DNA of 14,756 nt, from assembly GCA_003164305.1 (NCBI GenBank), contig PLSZ01000123.1:7726-22481 (forward strand). The letters run 5' to 3'. The DNA is from Acetobacteraceae bacterium. Its GTDB lineage: Bacteria > Pseudomonadota > Alphaproteobacteria > Acetobacterales > Acetobacteraceae. The notes under the pieces were generated by a model. It did no database searches, was not told the origin of the DNA, and was given only the letters and a program-made list of their open reading frames with translations. Every line of letters starts with the position of its first letter. Position 1 is the stretch's first letter. This document shows positions 1-7,545 of the stretch, piece after piece. The translations under genes were made by a program, and so were the position numbers.

Positions 1-21
1 TCCTCGGGCTCGACCCGAGGA
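1..21. repeat. Palindromic intergenic repeat, copy 1
   Basis: Perfect hairpin: arm TCCTCGGG (1-8), loop CTCGA (9-13), arm CCCGAGGA (14-21). It closely resembles the reverse complement of the hairpin at 74-96, so the two look like oppositely oriented copies of one family. The window begins inside or at the edge of this copy, so it may be longer. Short palindromes of this sort are widespread between genes in Alphaproteobacteria (known in general; not searched here). It could also end transcription of an upstream gene outside the window, although no clear T-run follows. Confidence 0.7.
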
Positions 22-73
22 TCGCTCGCATCACCCCCGTGGCCGATTTTTAACCCTCGGCGCGCGTCCACGG

Positions 74-96
74 ATGCTCGGGTCAAGCCCGAGCAT
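74..96. repeat. Palindromic intergenic repeat, copy 2
   Basis: Perfect hairpin with 9-bp arms ATGCTCGGG (74-82) and CCCGAGCAT (88-96) around loop TCAAG. The core GGGTCAAGCCC reappears reverse-complemented at 148-158. It sits in the leader of the hyuBA-pepN operon. An ATG-initiated reading of hyuB from 136 would begin between this copy and the third fragment, and would translate the third one, which argues against that start. Confidence 0.75.
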
Positions 97-147
97 GACG
101 GCGGGGGGAATCTCGAGCCTGTCGCGGCACTTGTCTTGATGCCTACA

Positions 148-158
148 GGGCTTGACCC
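148..158. repeat. Fragment of the palindromic repeat, copy 3
   Basis: GGGCTTGACCC is the exact reverse complement of the 11-nt core at 80-90. The flanking arms have decayed, with no long stem, so it looks like a degenerate third copy. An 11-nt match could occur by chance, but the spacing to two better copies makes common origin more likely. Confidence 0.5.
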
Positions 159-217
159 GCCTATCTCGCGCGGCACAGTGCTTGCCTCGTTCGCGGAGTA
201 TCCAAAGCGACGACAAC

Positions 218-224
218 GAAAGGG
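218..224 (+). promoter_or_regulatory. Ribosome binding site deciding the hyuB start
   Basis: GAAAGGG lies 7 nt before a TTG codon at 232. No comparable Shine-Dalgarno stretch precedes the more upstream in-frame ATG codons at 136 and 139, which also lie next to repeat DNA. The protein read from this TTG begins Met-Asp-Gln-Ile-Thr-Val-Thr, then the Asp-Pro-Ile-Val-Val-Glu-Ile stretch typical of HyuB N-termini. Confidence 0.6.
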
Positions 225-231
225 CCGCCTG

Positions 232-2010
232 TTGGACCAGATCACCGTCACCGCCGATCCCATCGTCGTCGAAATCGCCCGCGGCGCCCTGAAAGCCATC
301 CAGCACGAAATGGAAGCGCTGATCGAGCGCACCGCCATGTCGCCCTTCATCCGCGAGAAAAAAGATTTCCACGCCGCCTTGTTCAACCGCGCCGGCAAAC
401 TGATCGCCGGCCGCGGCCTGCCAACCTCCAGCAACCTGATAGAGCCCATCTGGGAACACTACCCCGAAGCGACGATGCGGCCCGGCGACATTTACTGGTA
501 CAACGATTGTTACGCTTCCAAGGGCGCCGTTTCCCACACGCCCGATCAGGTCTTCATCGCTCCCGTCTTCGCTGACAACCACGTTCTCGCCTACGCCCAT
601 TCCTGGGCTCATTTCAACGACGTCGGCGGCATGCGGCCCGGATCGCTTTCCGCCGACTGCACCGACATCTTTCAGGAGGGCATCATCGTCCCTCCCGTGC
701 TGGTCGCCCGCGACGGCGTCATGCGCGAGGAACTTCTCCGGGTTTTCTACCGAAACTCTCGCTTTCCGGCGATGGTGCGCGGCGATACCCGCGCTTCGCT
801 CGCCGCGATCCGCCTTGGCGAACGGCGCCTGCTGGAACTGATCGCCCGCTTCGGAGCGGCGAAACTGGATGCCGCGTTCGATGCGCTGCTGGAGCGGACC
901 GCCCGCACCGCCAAGGACAAATTGCGCGCGCTGGTGCCGAACGGCGAATACCGCTTCACCGAAACGATTGACGATGACGGCCACGACAGCGGCCCGATCC
1001 GCATCCGCTACCGGTTCGAGGTCACGCCGGACCGCACCGTGCTCGATTTCACCGAAAGCGACGATCAGGTGCGCGGCCCGTTGAATTTCCTGATGAATGA
1101 ATCGACCCCGAAACTGGCATTGACCGGGTATTTTCTCGGCGGCTCCAGCGACGGCATGATGAACGACGGCGCGCTGGACCTGATCGACGAAATACGCGTG
1201 AGACCCGGTTCGATCGTGCAACCAAACTTTCCGGCCGCGCTTGGCCTGCGCGGCGTCACCATGATGCGCAACGTCGCCGGTCTTCTGGGCGTGCTGAACG
1301 TCGCGACCGGCGGCAAAGCAATGGCCGCGCACAGTGCTTACGTCATCTGGTACATCCGCGGCCTCGACGACAACGGCGAGACGTATTTGATGTCCGACGG
1401 CGTCGGCGTCGGCTATGGCGCGCGTCCGCGCGCCGACGGCAACGACGCGATCTATCTCGTCGCGCAGGAGAATTATCCCGTTGAATTCATGGACTCCGTC
1501 TTCCCGGTGCGTGTCCGTTCGTACGAGATCAACCAGGATACCGGCGGCCCAGGCCGTTGGCGCGGTGGCTGCGGCATGGTGCGGGAGGTCGAAGTCCTGG
1601 CCGAGGAAGGCATGGTTTCCTTACGTATCGATTCAGTAAATTTTCCCCCGTGGGGCGTGTCCGGCGGCCAATGCGCGCGACCAGGCCGCTGCGTCATCAA
1701 TCCGGGACGCCCCGATGAACGCGTGCTCGGTCCCTTGAGCGACGGCAACATCGTCCACCGAGGCGACGTGATCCGTGTGGAGACCGGCGGTGGCGGCGGT
1801 TGGGGCCATCCTTATGACCGCGAACCGGAGCGGGTTTTGGAAGACGTACTCAGCCATTTCGTCAGCCGGTCCAGCGCAGAAGCCGACTACGGCGTCGTCC
1901 TGACAGCCGACGGCAGCGCGATCGACGAAACAGCGACGCAAGGCCGCCGCGCCAACCGTCCAGAGTCAAAATTGTTTCATCAAAACGGCTACCACGCGGC
2001 GTTGGGCTGA
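232..2010 (+). CDS. hyuB: Hydantoinase B / oxoprolinase family subunit (HyuB-like)
   Basis: This is the B subunit of a two-part ATP-dependent enzyme family (N-methylhydantoinase, 5-oxoprolinase, acetophenone carboxylase). The B subunit carries the hydrolysis or carboxylation site, while HyuA activates the substrate with ATP. It is cytoplasmic and 592 aa from the TTG start, a normal length. Visible family signatures are NDCY (91-94) with H103, H127-x-x-D130-VGG in the putative metal site, an EG-x-x-x-PP segment after it, and the C-terminal glycine run GGGGGWGHP (519-527), followed by a PERVLEDV stretch. The typical NDPY-x-GG-H is here NDCY-ASKGAVSH, so the active-site loop is somewhat divergent. 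The start was chosen from the Shine-Dalgarno at 218-224; ATG at 136 would add 32 unconserved residues. HyuA begins 5 nt downstream. The substrate cannot be named from sequence. Confidence 0.9.
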   Translation: MDQITVTADPIVVEIARGALKAIQHEMEALIERTAMSPFIREKKDFHAALFNRAGKLIAGRGLPTSSNLIEPIWEHYPEATMRPGDIYWYNDCYASKGAVSHTPDQVFIAPVFADNHVLAYAHSWAHFNDVGGMRPGSLSADCTDIFQEGIIVPPVLVARDGVMREELLRVFYRNSRFPAMVRGDTRASLAAIRLGERRLLELIARFGAAKLDAAFDALLERTARTAKDKLRALVPNGEYRFTETIDDDGHDSGPIRIRYRFEVTPDRTVLDFTESDDQVRGPLNFLMNESTPKLALTGYFLGGSSDGMMNDGALDLIDEIRVRPGSIVQPNFPAALGLRGVTMMRNVAGLLGVLNVATGGKAMAAHSAYVIWYIRGLDDNGETYLMSDGVGVGYGARPRADGNDAIYLVAQENYPVEFMDSVFPVRVRSYEINQDTGGPGRWRGGCGMVREVEVLAEEGMVSLRIDSVNFPPWGVSGGQCARPGRCVINPGRPDERVLGPLSDGNIVHRGDVIRVETGGGGGWGHPYDREPERVLEDVLSHFVSRSSAEADYGVVLTADGSAIDETATQGRRANRPESKLFHQNGYHAALG

Positions 2011-2015
2011 CCCGC

Positions 2016-4070
2016 ATGAGCGACGGCATCGTTATCGGCATCGACACCGGCGGCACCTTCACCGACGTCACCATCCTGGATCGCCGCGACGGCACGATCC
2101 GCACCGCGAAAACCCCCACCACCCCGCACGATCCCTCGCAAGGTTTCGCGCAAGCCGCGCGCGACGGCATCGCGGCCCTGGGAGGCAAAGCCGCGGACGT
2201 CTCCCGCGTTCTGCACGGCACCACGGTCGCCACCAACCTCATTCTGGAGTCGAAAGGTCCCGCCGTCGCGATGCTGGTGACGGCCGGCTTCCGCTCGGTG
2301 CTGGAAATCGGCCGCCAGGACATCCCGCGCGAGGGCAGCCTGTTCGAATGGGTGAAGCCGAAGCGTCCGGTTCCCCCAAGGCTGATCTGGGAAATTCCCG
2401 GCCGCGTCGATCATCGCGGCAACGAAATCGAGCCGCTGGACGAAACCGCGATCCGCGACGCCGCCCGCGCCATCGCCGCACAGGGCATCACCGCGATCGC
2501 CGTGGTGTTCATCCACTGCTACGCCAATCCCGCGCATGAACAGCGCGCCGCCGAGATCATCGCGGCCGTTCATCCAAGCGCGCTCGTTTCGCTCTCGTTC
2601 GACGTGCTGCCGGTGTTCCGCGAGTATGAGCGCGCGATGACCACCGTGCTGAACGTTTACGTCATGCCGGCGATTTCTTCCTATGTCGGGCAACTCGAAC
2701 AGCGCCTGACCGATCAGGACATCGCCGCGCCCTTGCTGCTGATGAAATCCAGCGGTGGTGTTACCAGCGCGCGCACCGTGCGGCGCACGCCGGTGGAAAC
2801 CGTGCTGTCTGGTCCGGCGGCGGGCGTCGTCGGTATGAACTTCATCGGCCAGGCCAGCGGGTTTTCTGATCTCATCGGCATCGATATTGGTGGCACGTCC
2901 GCCGACATCAGCCTGATCCACCACGGGCAGCCCGGCATGACCACCGCCGGGAAAATCGCCGATTGGCCGGTGGGACGACCGATGATCGACATCGCGACCA
3001 TCGGCGCTGGCGGTGGCTCGATCGCGCGCGTCTCCGCGGCCGGCGCGCTGACGGTCGGTCCGCACAGCGCCGGAGCCGTTCCCGGCCCGGTGTGTTACGG
3101 CAAAGGCGGCACTGAACCGACCGTCACCGACGCGCATTTGGTACTGGGTCATCTGCCACCGTACCTGCTTGACGGATCGTTCCACCTGGACACTGAAGCC
3201 GCGCGAGGCGCCGTGGCGCGCCGTGTCGCCGAACCACTCGGCATGACGATCGAGGAAGCCGCCCGCGGCATCCTGGCCATTGTCGATCACAACATGATGG
3301 GCGCCATTCGCGTCGTCTCCGTCGAACGAGGCCACGACCCGCGCGACTTCGTTCTGGTGCCATTTGGTGGAGCCGGTCCGCTGCACGGCGGTTCGTTGGC
3401 GCGGTTGATGGGCATCGGCACGATCCTGATTCCGCCCGCCCCCGGCGTGCTATCCGCGCTTGGCCTGCTGGTCTCGAACTTAAAAGCCGAATTCACCCGC
3501 ACCAGCCTGCAACGCGCCGGAGCGATCGACGTCTTCCGCCTCGGCGCCGTGTTTTCCGGATTGAACGCCGAAGCAATCGCGTGGCTCGATCAGGAAGCCG
3601 TGCCCGCCAATGCCCGCCGCGTCACCTGGTACGCGAGTCTCCGCTACCAGCATCAAGGTTTCGAACTCGTGGTGCCATGGGACGGCACAGCGGTCAGCGA
3701 CGCCTCTGTCGCCGGCACCATCGCCGCGTTCCACCGCCTGCACGAACAACTTTACACCTTCGCGCAAGAAGACACCCCGGTCGAAATCGTCACCTTGCGG
3801 GTCGATGCCGAAGGCGCCTTCGCCCCGCCCACACTGCCGCCGCTGCCAAAAGGCGGCGCACCCGACTCGGCTATCACTGGCGAAATGACCATCGCTTCGT
3901 CGAATGGCCCCTTGCGCGCCCAAGTCTACGACCGGATCCGCCTCGGCACCGGCGACCGGATCTCCGGCCCCGCGGTATTGACCCAACTCGACGCGACCAC
4001 ACTTCTATTGCCTGGCCAGACCGCCGAGGTCCACCCGCTCGGCGCGCTGATCGTGAAAGAGGCACCATGA
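2016..4070 (+). CDS. hyuA: Hydantoinase A / oxoprolinase family ATPase subunit (HyuA-like)
   Basis: ATP-binding partner of HyuB, with an actin/sugar-kinase-like fold that phosphorylates or activates a lactam or carbonyl substrate before the B subunit acts. It is 684 aa, the usual length for stand-alone HyuA. The N-terminal phosphate loop D10-TGGTFTD17 is intact. The second phosphate motif D290-IGGTSAD297 and the adenosine-region glycine motif DIATIGAGGGSI (325-336) are also present, followed by GPVCYG and the GGAGPLHGG segment. The ATG lies 5 nt after the hyuB stop, and its own stop overlaps the pepN start as ATGA, so the three genes are probably co-transcribed and translationally coupled. 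The order B then A is the reverse of many hyuA-hyuB operons. The reaction could be 5-oxoproline to glutamate, a hydantoin, or a ketone carboxylation; the sequence does not decide. Confidence 0.92.
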   Translation: MSDGIVIGIDTGGTFTDVTILDRRDGTIRTAKTPTTPHDPSQGFAQAARDGIAALGGKAADVSRVLHGTTVATNLILESKGPAVAMLVTAGFRSVLEIGRQDIPREGSLFEWVKPKRPVPPRLIWEIPGRVDHRGNEIEPLDETAIRDAARAIAAQGITAIAVVFIHCYANPAHEQRAAEIIAAVHPSALVSLSFDVLPVFREYERAMTTVLNVYVMPAISSYVGQLEQRLTDQDIAAPLLLMKSSGGVTSARTVRRTPVETVLSGPAAGVVGMNFIGQASGFSDLIGIDIGGTSADISLIHHGQPGMTTAGKIADWPVGRPMIDIATIGAGGGSIARVSAAGALTVGPHSAGAVPGPVCYGKGGTEPTVTDAHLVLGHLPPYLLDGSFHLDTEAARGAVARRVAEPLGMTIEEAARGILAIVDHNMMGAIRVVSVERGHDPRDFVLVPFGGAGPLHGGSLARLMGIGTILIPPAPGVLSALGLLVSNLKAEFTRTSLQRAGAIDVFRLGAVFSGLNAEAIAWLDQEAVPANARRVTWYASLRYQHQGFELVVPWDGTAVSDASVAGTIAAFHRLHEQLYTFAQEDTPVEIVTLRVDAEGAFAPPTLPPLPKGGAPDSAITGEMTIASSNGPLRAQVYDRIRLGTGDRISGPAVLTQLDATTLLLPGQTAEVHPLGALIVKEAP

Positions 4071-6682
4071 CCACCCTGCTCAGCGACTACCGCCCGCCCG
4101 CGTTCGTGATCAGCTCCGTCGATCTTGCCTTCGACCTCGATCCGCGCGCGACCAAGGTCACCTCGCGCCTGGCCCTGCATCGCAACCCGTTGGGTGGCTC
4201 CAACGAACCGTTGCGCCTGAACGGCGACGCGCTGACCCTGGTCCGCATCGCCCGCGACGGCGTCGCGCTGCCGGAAGACGCCTACCAAATCGACGCCGGT
4301 GTTCTGACCATCGCCGACATGCCGAACGAATGCATGTTGGAGATCGAAACGAAAACCGCGCCCGCCGAGAACACCGAATTGTCCGGGCTCTACCTTTCCG
4401 GCGGCGGCTATTTCACCCAGTGCGAGGCGGAAGGTTTTCGCCGCATCACCTGGTTCCCTGACCGCCCCGATGTCATGTCGCGCTACACCGTCTCCATCAC
4501 GGCGGATAAGGCCCTCGTCCCGATCATGCTGTCGAACGGCAATCCCGGCCCGGTCGAAGATTTAGGCAACGGCCGGCACCGGGTTGTCTGGACCGATCCG
4601 CATCCGAAACCATGCTATCTGTTCGCTCTGGTCGCCGGCGATCTCGTCTCCATCAAAGACGAATTCACCACCGCGTCCGGCCGCCACGTCGATCTCGGCA
4701 TCTATGTCCGCCGCGGCGACGAGGACAAATGCGCCCATGCGATGCGCTCCTTGAAAACATCGATGCGCTGGGACGAAGAAGCGTTCGGGCTGGAATATGA
4801 CCTCGACGTCTTCAACATCGCCGCCGTGTCCGACTTCAACATGGGCGCGATGGAGAACAAAGGCCTCAACGTCTTCAACACAAAATACGTGCTGGCCAAG
4901 CCGGACACCGCGACCGACGGCGACTACCAGGGCATCGAGTCGGTGATCGCGCACGAATATTTCCACAATTGGACGGGAGATCGGGTGACCTGCCGCGATT
5001 GGTTCCAGTTGTCGCTCAAAGAAGGCCTGACCGTGTACCGCGATCAGGAGTTCTCCGCCGATCAGGGCAGCCGCGCGGTCAAACGCATCGGCGACGTTCG
5101 GGGCCTGCGCGCCGCGCAGTTTCGCGAAGACGGCGGCCCGATGGCGCACCCGGTGCAACCGAAATCCTATCTCGCCATCGACAACTTCTACACCGCGACC
5201 GTCTACAGCAAAGGCGCCGAAGTCATCCGCATGATGGCCACCATCATCGGCCGTGACGCGTTTCGCAAAGGCATGGACCTGTATTTCGAGCGCCATGACA
5301 ACAGCGCGGTGACCATCGAGGACTTCGTCGCCGCCATGGCCGACGCGTCGGGCGTCAACCTCGATAAATTCAGGTTGTGGTATCATCAGGCCGGCACGCC
5401 CGAGGTGAGCGTTGATGACTCTTACGACGCCGCGCGCAAACAATACCGTCTGACCATCCGGCAAAGCACCAAACCCACGCCAGGACAACCGGACAAGCAA
5501 CCGGTGGTCATTCCGGTGGCGATGGGGTTGCTCGACGGCAACGGCCAGGAACTCGACACCAGACTCGCGGGCGAGACCGCGGCGACACAGGGCACCCGCG
5601 TGCTGCTGGCCGACGCGGCCGAAACTACCTTCACGTTCGAGGATGTCGCCAGTCCGCCAACCCCCTCATTGTTCCGCGGCTTTTCCGCGCCGGTCAAACT
5701 CTCTGGCATCACGCCCGAGCGGTCGCGATTCCTCGCCGCGCATGACACCGATCCATTCGTGCGCTGGGATTCCGGGCAACAATACGCGACGCGCGTGTTG
5801 CTGGATCTGATCCCGGCCTGGAACCGCGGCGATGCGCTGACCGTCGATCCCGGTTTGATCGAGGCAATGTCGGAAACCCTGGACCAGGCCGACAAAGATC
5901 CTGCTTTCGTGGCTGAGGCACTTTATTTGCCGGGCGAAGCGTTCCTCGCCGACCAGATGGAGATCGCCGACGTCGATGCGATCCACGCGGTACGCGACAT
6001 CGCGCGGATCGCGATCGGCGACGCGTTGCGCGACAAACTGCGTGCCACTTACGACCGTTACACCGACACCGGGCCGTACAGCATCGACGGCGCCGTGATC
6101 GGCAAACGCTCGTTACGCAACGCCTGCCTCAGCTATTTATCCGCGAGCGGCGATCCGTCCCTGGCGAAACGGCAATTCGACACCGCCGGCAACATGACCG
6201 ACTCTCTCGCCGCGTTGGGCGTCCTGTCCGGCATCGACTGTCCGGAACGCGAGGCCGCGCTGGCCGCCTTCCATGCCAAATGGCACGACGATCCGCTTGT
6301 GCTGGACAAGTGGTTTTCGATCCAGGCCATTTCGCCGCTGGCCAACACCGTCGCGAACGTGCGCGCGCTGTCAAAACACCCGGATTTCGACCTGCGCAAT
6401 CCCAACCGTATCCGTGCCTTGGTCGGCGCCTTCGCCAGCGCCAATCAGGTCCGCTTCCACGACGCGAAAGGCGAGGGTTACCGGTTTCTGGCCGACATCG
6501 TCATCGCGCTCGATCCCGCCAACCCCCAGGTCGCCGCCCGCATCGTCGGCCCACTGGGCCAATGGCGCCGCATGGACGCCAAACGTCAGTCCCTGATGAA
6601 AGCCGAACTGAGCCGCGTCGTCGCGCTCCGCGGCCTGTCGAAAAACACCTACGAGGTCGTGTCCAAAAGTCTGGATCATTGA
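4067..6682 (+). CDS. pepN: Aminopeptidase N (alanyl aminopeptidase, M1 family)
   Basis: Zinc metallo-exopeptidase that removes N-terminal residues from peptides in the last steps of cytoplasmic protein turnover. At 871 aa it is almost the length of E. coli PepN (870). The exopeptidase motif GAMEN is at 260-264, the zinc motif HEYFH at 296-300, the third ligand E319 lies in KEGLTVY, and the transition-state tyrosine is Y380. All are offset by -1 from the E. coli numbering, so the four-domain PepN architecture is collinear (N-terminal beta-domain, thermolysin-like domain, small beta-domain, C-terminal helical domain). There is no signal peptide. The reading frame is open further upstream, to 3581, but that part lies inside hyuA; the ATG at 4067 overlaps the hyuA TGA (ATGA) and gives the family N-terminus. 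Placement in a hyuBA operon is unusual for this housekeeping peptidase. Confidence 0.96.
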   Translation: MTTLLSDYRPPAFVISSVDLAFDLDPRATKVTSRLALHRNPLGGSNEPLRLNGDALTLVRIARDGVALPEDAYQIDAGVLTIADMPNECMLEIETKTAPAENTELSGLYLSGGGYFTQCEAEGFRRITWFPDRPDVMSRYTVSITADKALVPIMLSNGNPGPVEDLGNGRHRVVWTDPHPKPCYLFALVAGDLVSIKDEFTTASGRHVDLGIYVRRGDEDKCAHAMRSLKTSMRWDEEAFGLEYDLDVFNIAAVSDFNMGAMENKGLNVFNTKYVLAKPDTATDGDYQGIESVIAHEYFHNWTGDRVTCRDWFQLSLKEGLTVYRDQEFSADQGSRAVKRIGDVRGLRAAQFREDGGPMAHPVQPKSYLAIDNFYTATVYSKGAEVIRMMATIIGRDAFRKGMDLYFERHDNSAVTIEDFVAAMADASGVNLDKFRLWYHQAGTPEVSVDDSYDAARKQYRLTIRQSTKPTPGQPDKQPVVIPVAMGLLDGNGQELDTRLAGETAATQGTRVLLADAAETTFTFEDVASPPTPSLFRGFSAPVKLSGITPERSRFLAAHDTDPFVRWDSGQQYATRVLLDLIPAWNRGDALTVDPGLIEAMSETLDQADKDPAFVAEALYLPGEAFLADQMEIADVDAIHAVRDIARIAIGDALRDKLRATYDRYTDTGPYSIDGAVIGKRSLRNACLSYLSASGDPSLAKRQFDTAGNMTDSLAALGVLSGIDCPEREAALAAFHAKWHDDPLVLDKWFSIQAISPLANTVANVRALSKHPDFDLRNPNRIRALVGAFASANQVRFHDAKGEGYRFLADIVIALDPANPQVAARIVGPLGQWRRMDAKRQSLMKAELSRVVALRGLSKNTYEVVSKSLDH

Positions 6683-6844
6683 AAGCAAGCTCCGCGACCT
6701 TGGCGCACTCCGCGATCTCCGCGATGCCGCGGACCATCGCGCGAGTTCAGGCGGTCATGGAAAGCACCGGACGCTCGTGCCAGCGGAGAGGCACCATTTA
6801 TCACTGAGATAGCGGAGTGCGCCAAGGTCGCGGAGCTGCCTTTC
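6681..6844. repeat. Long imperfect inverted repeat element between pepN and tenA
   Basis: Left arm 6681-6719 and right arm 6806-6844 are reverse complements over 39 nt, with a 32-nt core (6688-6719 / 6806-6837) carrying only one mismatch. The outer 7 nt (GAAAG plus 2 mismatched bases) extend it. An 86-nt centre (6720-6805) contains no plausible gene. The left arm is itself made of short related units (CTCCGCGA, CCTTGGCG, CACTCCGCG, ATCTCCGCG), like the oligomer-based palindromic repeats found between genes in many bacteria. The left end overlaps the last 2 nt of the pepN stop codon. It may be a miniature mobile element, a structured transcript end for pepN, or both; no target-site duplication was recognised. 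Confidence 0.8.
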
Positions 6845-6873
6845 CAACAATCAAATGCAAGGGAGCCTTACCC

Positions 6874-7545
6874 ATGACCAGTTTCTCAGCCCGCGTCTGG
6901 CAGCGCACGACACCGCTACGTGAGGCGATCCACGCTCTCCCATTCAACACTCACCTCGCCGCCGGCACCCTCAAACGCGATATTTTCCAGTTCTACATCG
7001 TGCAGGACGCACTCTACCTCGACCAGTACGCCCGCGCTCTCGCGCTCGCCGGCGCCCGCGGTCCCGACGGCGCCACGCTGCGCGCCTTCGGCCACTACGC
7101 GATCGAAGCCATCGCCGTCGAACAGGCCCTCCACGAGCGCTATTTAACAGAATTCGGCGTCAACCCCGAAAGCCTTGCCACGGCCGAGCCATCCCCCGAT
7201 TGTCTGGGCTACACCAGCTTCCTCATGGCCACGGCCTATCACGAACCGTGGGAAGTTCTGGTAGCCGCTTTACTGCCATGCTTTTGGCTGTACTGGGACG
7301 TCGGCACCTCGATCGCCAAAACCGCCGCGCCGGATAATCCGTATCGCGCGTGGATCGATACCTATGCCGACGAAAGCTTCGGCGAAGCGGTGCACGCCGT
7401 CATCGCCGCCACCGACCGGGCCGCGGCGACCACGAACGCCAATCTTCGCGACCGCATGGCCACCGCTTTCATCCGGTCCTGCCAGTATGAGTGGTTTTTC
7501 TGGGACGGCGCGTGGCACCAGCGCTCCTGGCCGGCTTGCCCATAG
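6874..7545 (+). CDS. tenA: TenA family aminopyrimidine aminohydrolase (thiaminase II)
   Basis: TenA-type enzymes hydrolyse 4-amino-5-aminomethyl-2-methylpyrimidine to the hydroxymethyl-pyrimidine precursor of thiamine (salvage of degraded thiamine); some also cleave thiamine. The product is 223 aa, a normal length, cytoplasmic and all-helical. The whole active site known from Bacillus subtilis TenA is present with a uniform +1 offset: D45, Y48, Y113, C136 (nucleophile, in LLPCFWLYWDVG), Y164 and E206 (in YEWFFWD). The ATG at 6874 follows AGGGAG (6860-6865) by 8 nt. The frame is open back to 6817 only through the inverted repeat. No thiamine gene neighbours it and no TPP riboswitch was found upstream. 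The 3' end overlaps the opposing gene by 77 nt. An activity on another aminopyrimidine is possible. Confidence 0.93.
   Translation: MTSFSARVWQRTTPLREAIHALPFNTHLAAGTLKRDIFQFYIVQDALYLDQYARALALAGARGPDGATLRAFGHYAIEAIAVEQALHERYLTEFGVNPESLATAEPSPDCLGYTSFLMATAYHEPWEVLVAALLPCFWLYWDVGTSIAKTAAPDNPYRAWIDTYADESFGEAVHAVIAATDRAAATTNANLRDRMATAFIRSCQYEWFFWDGAWHQRSWPACP

Noticed and set aside
136..231. ATG start at 136 for HyuB
   Set aside because: It adds 32 residues without family similarity, runs through repeat DNA, and lacks a ribosome binding site; the TTG at 232 has GAAAGGG at a good distance.
31..1332. 433-codon minus-strand reading frame opposite hyuB
   Set aside because: Antisense shadow of a strongly conserved plus-strand gene in high-GC DNA; the translation is rich in His/Arg/Asp/Gly with no family signature.
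1989..3386. 465-codon minus-strand reading frame opposite hyuA
   Set aside because: Lies opposite the ATPase motifs of HyuA and has typical antisense composition; no motif or ribosome binding site supports it.
4562..5500. 312-codon minus-strand frame opposite the pepN catalytic domain
   Set aside because: The opposite strand encodes GAMEN, HEYFH and the Glu ligand at exact PepN spacing; the antisense product has no recognisable feature.
6683..6873. TPP riboswitch upstream of tenA (CTGAGA at 6804-6809)
   Set aside because: Only this hexamer resembles a thi-box. The second conserved thi-box part, the GGATAATGCCAGCG-like segment, is missing, and the hexamer lies at the edge of the inverted-repeat right arm.
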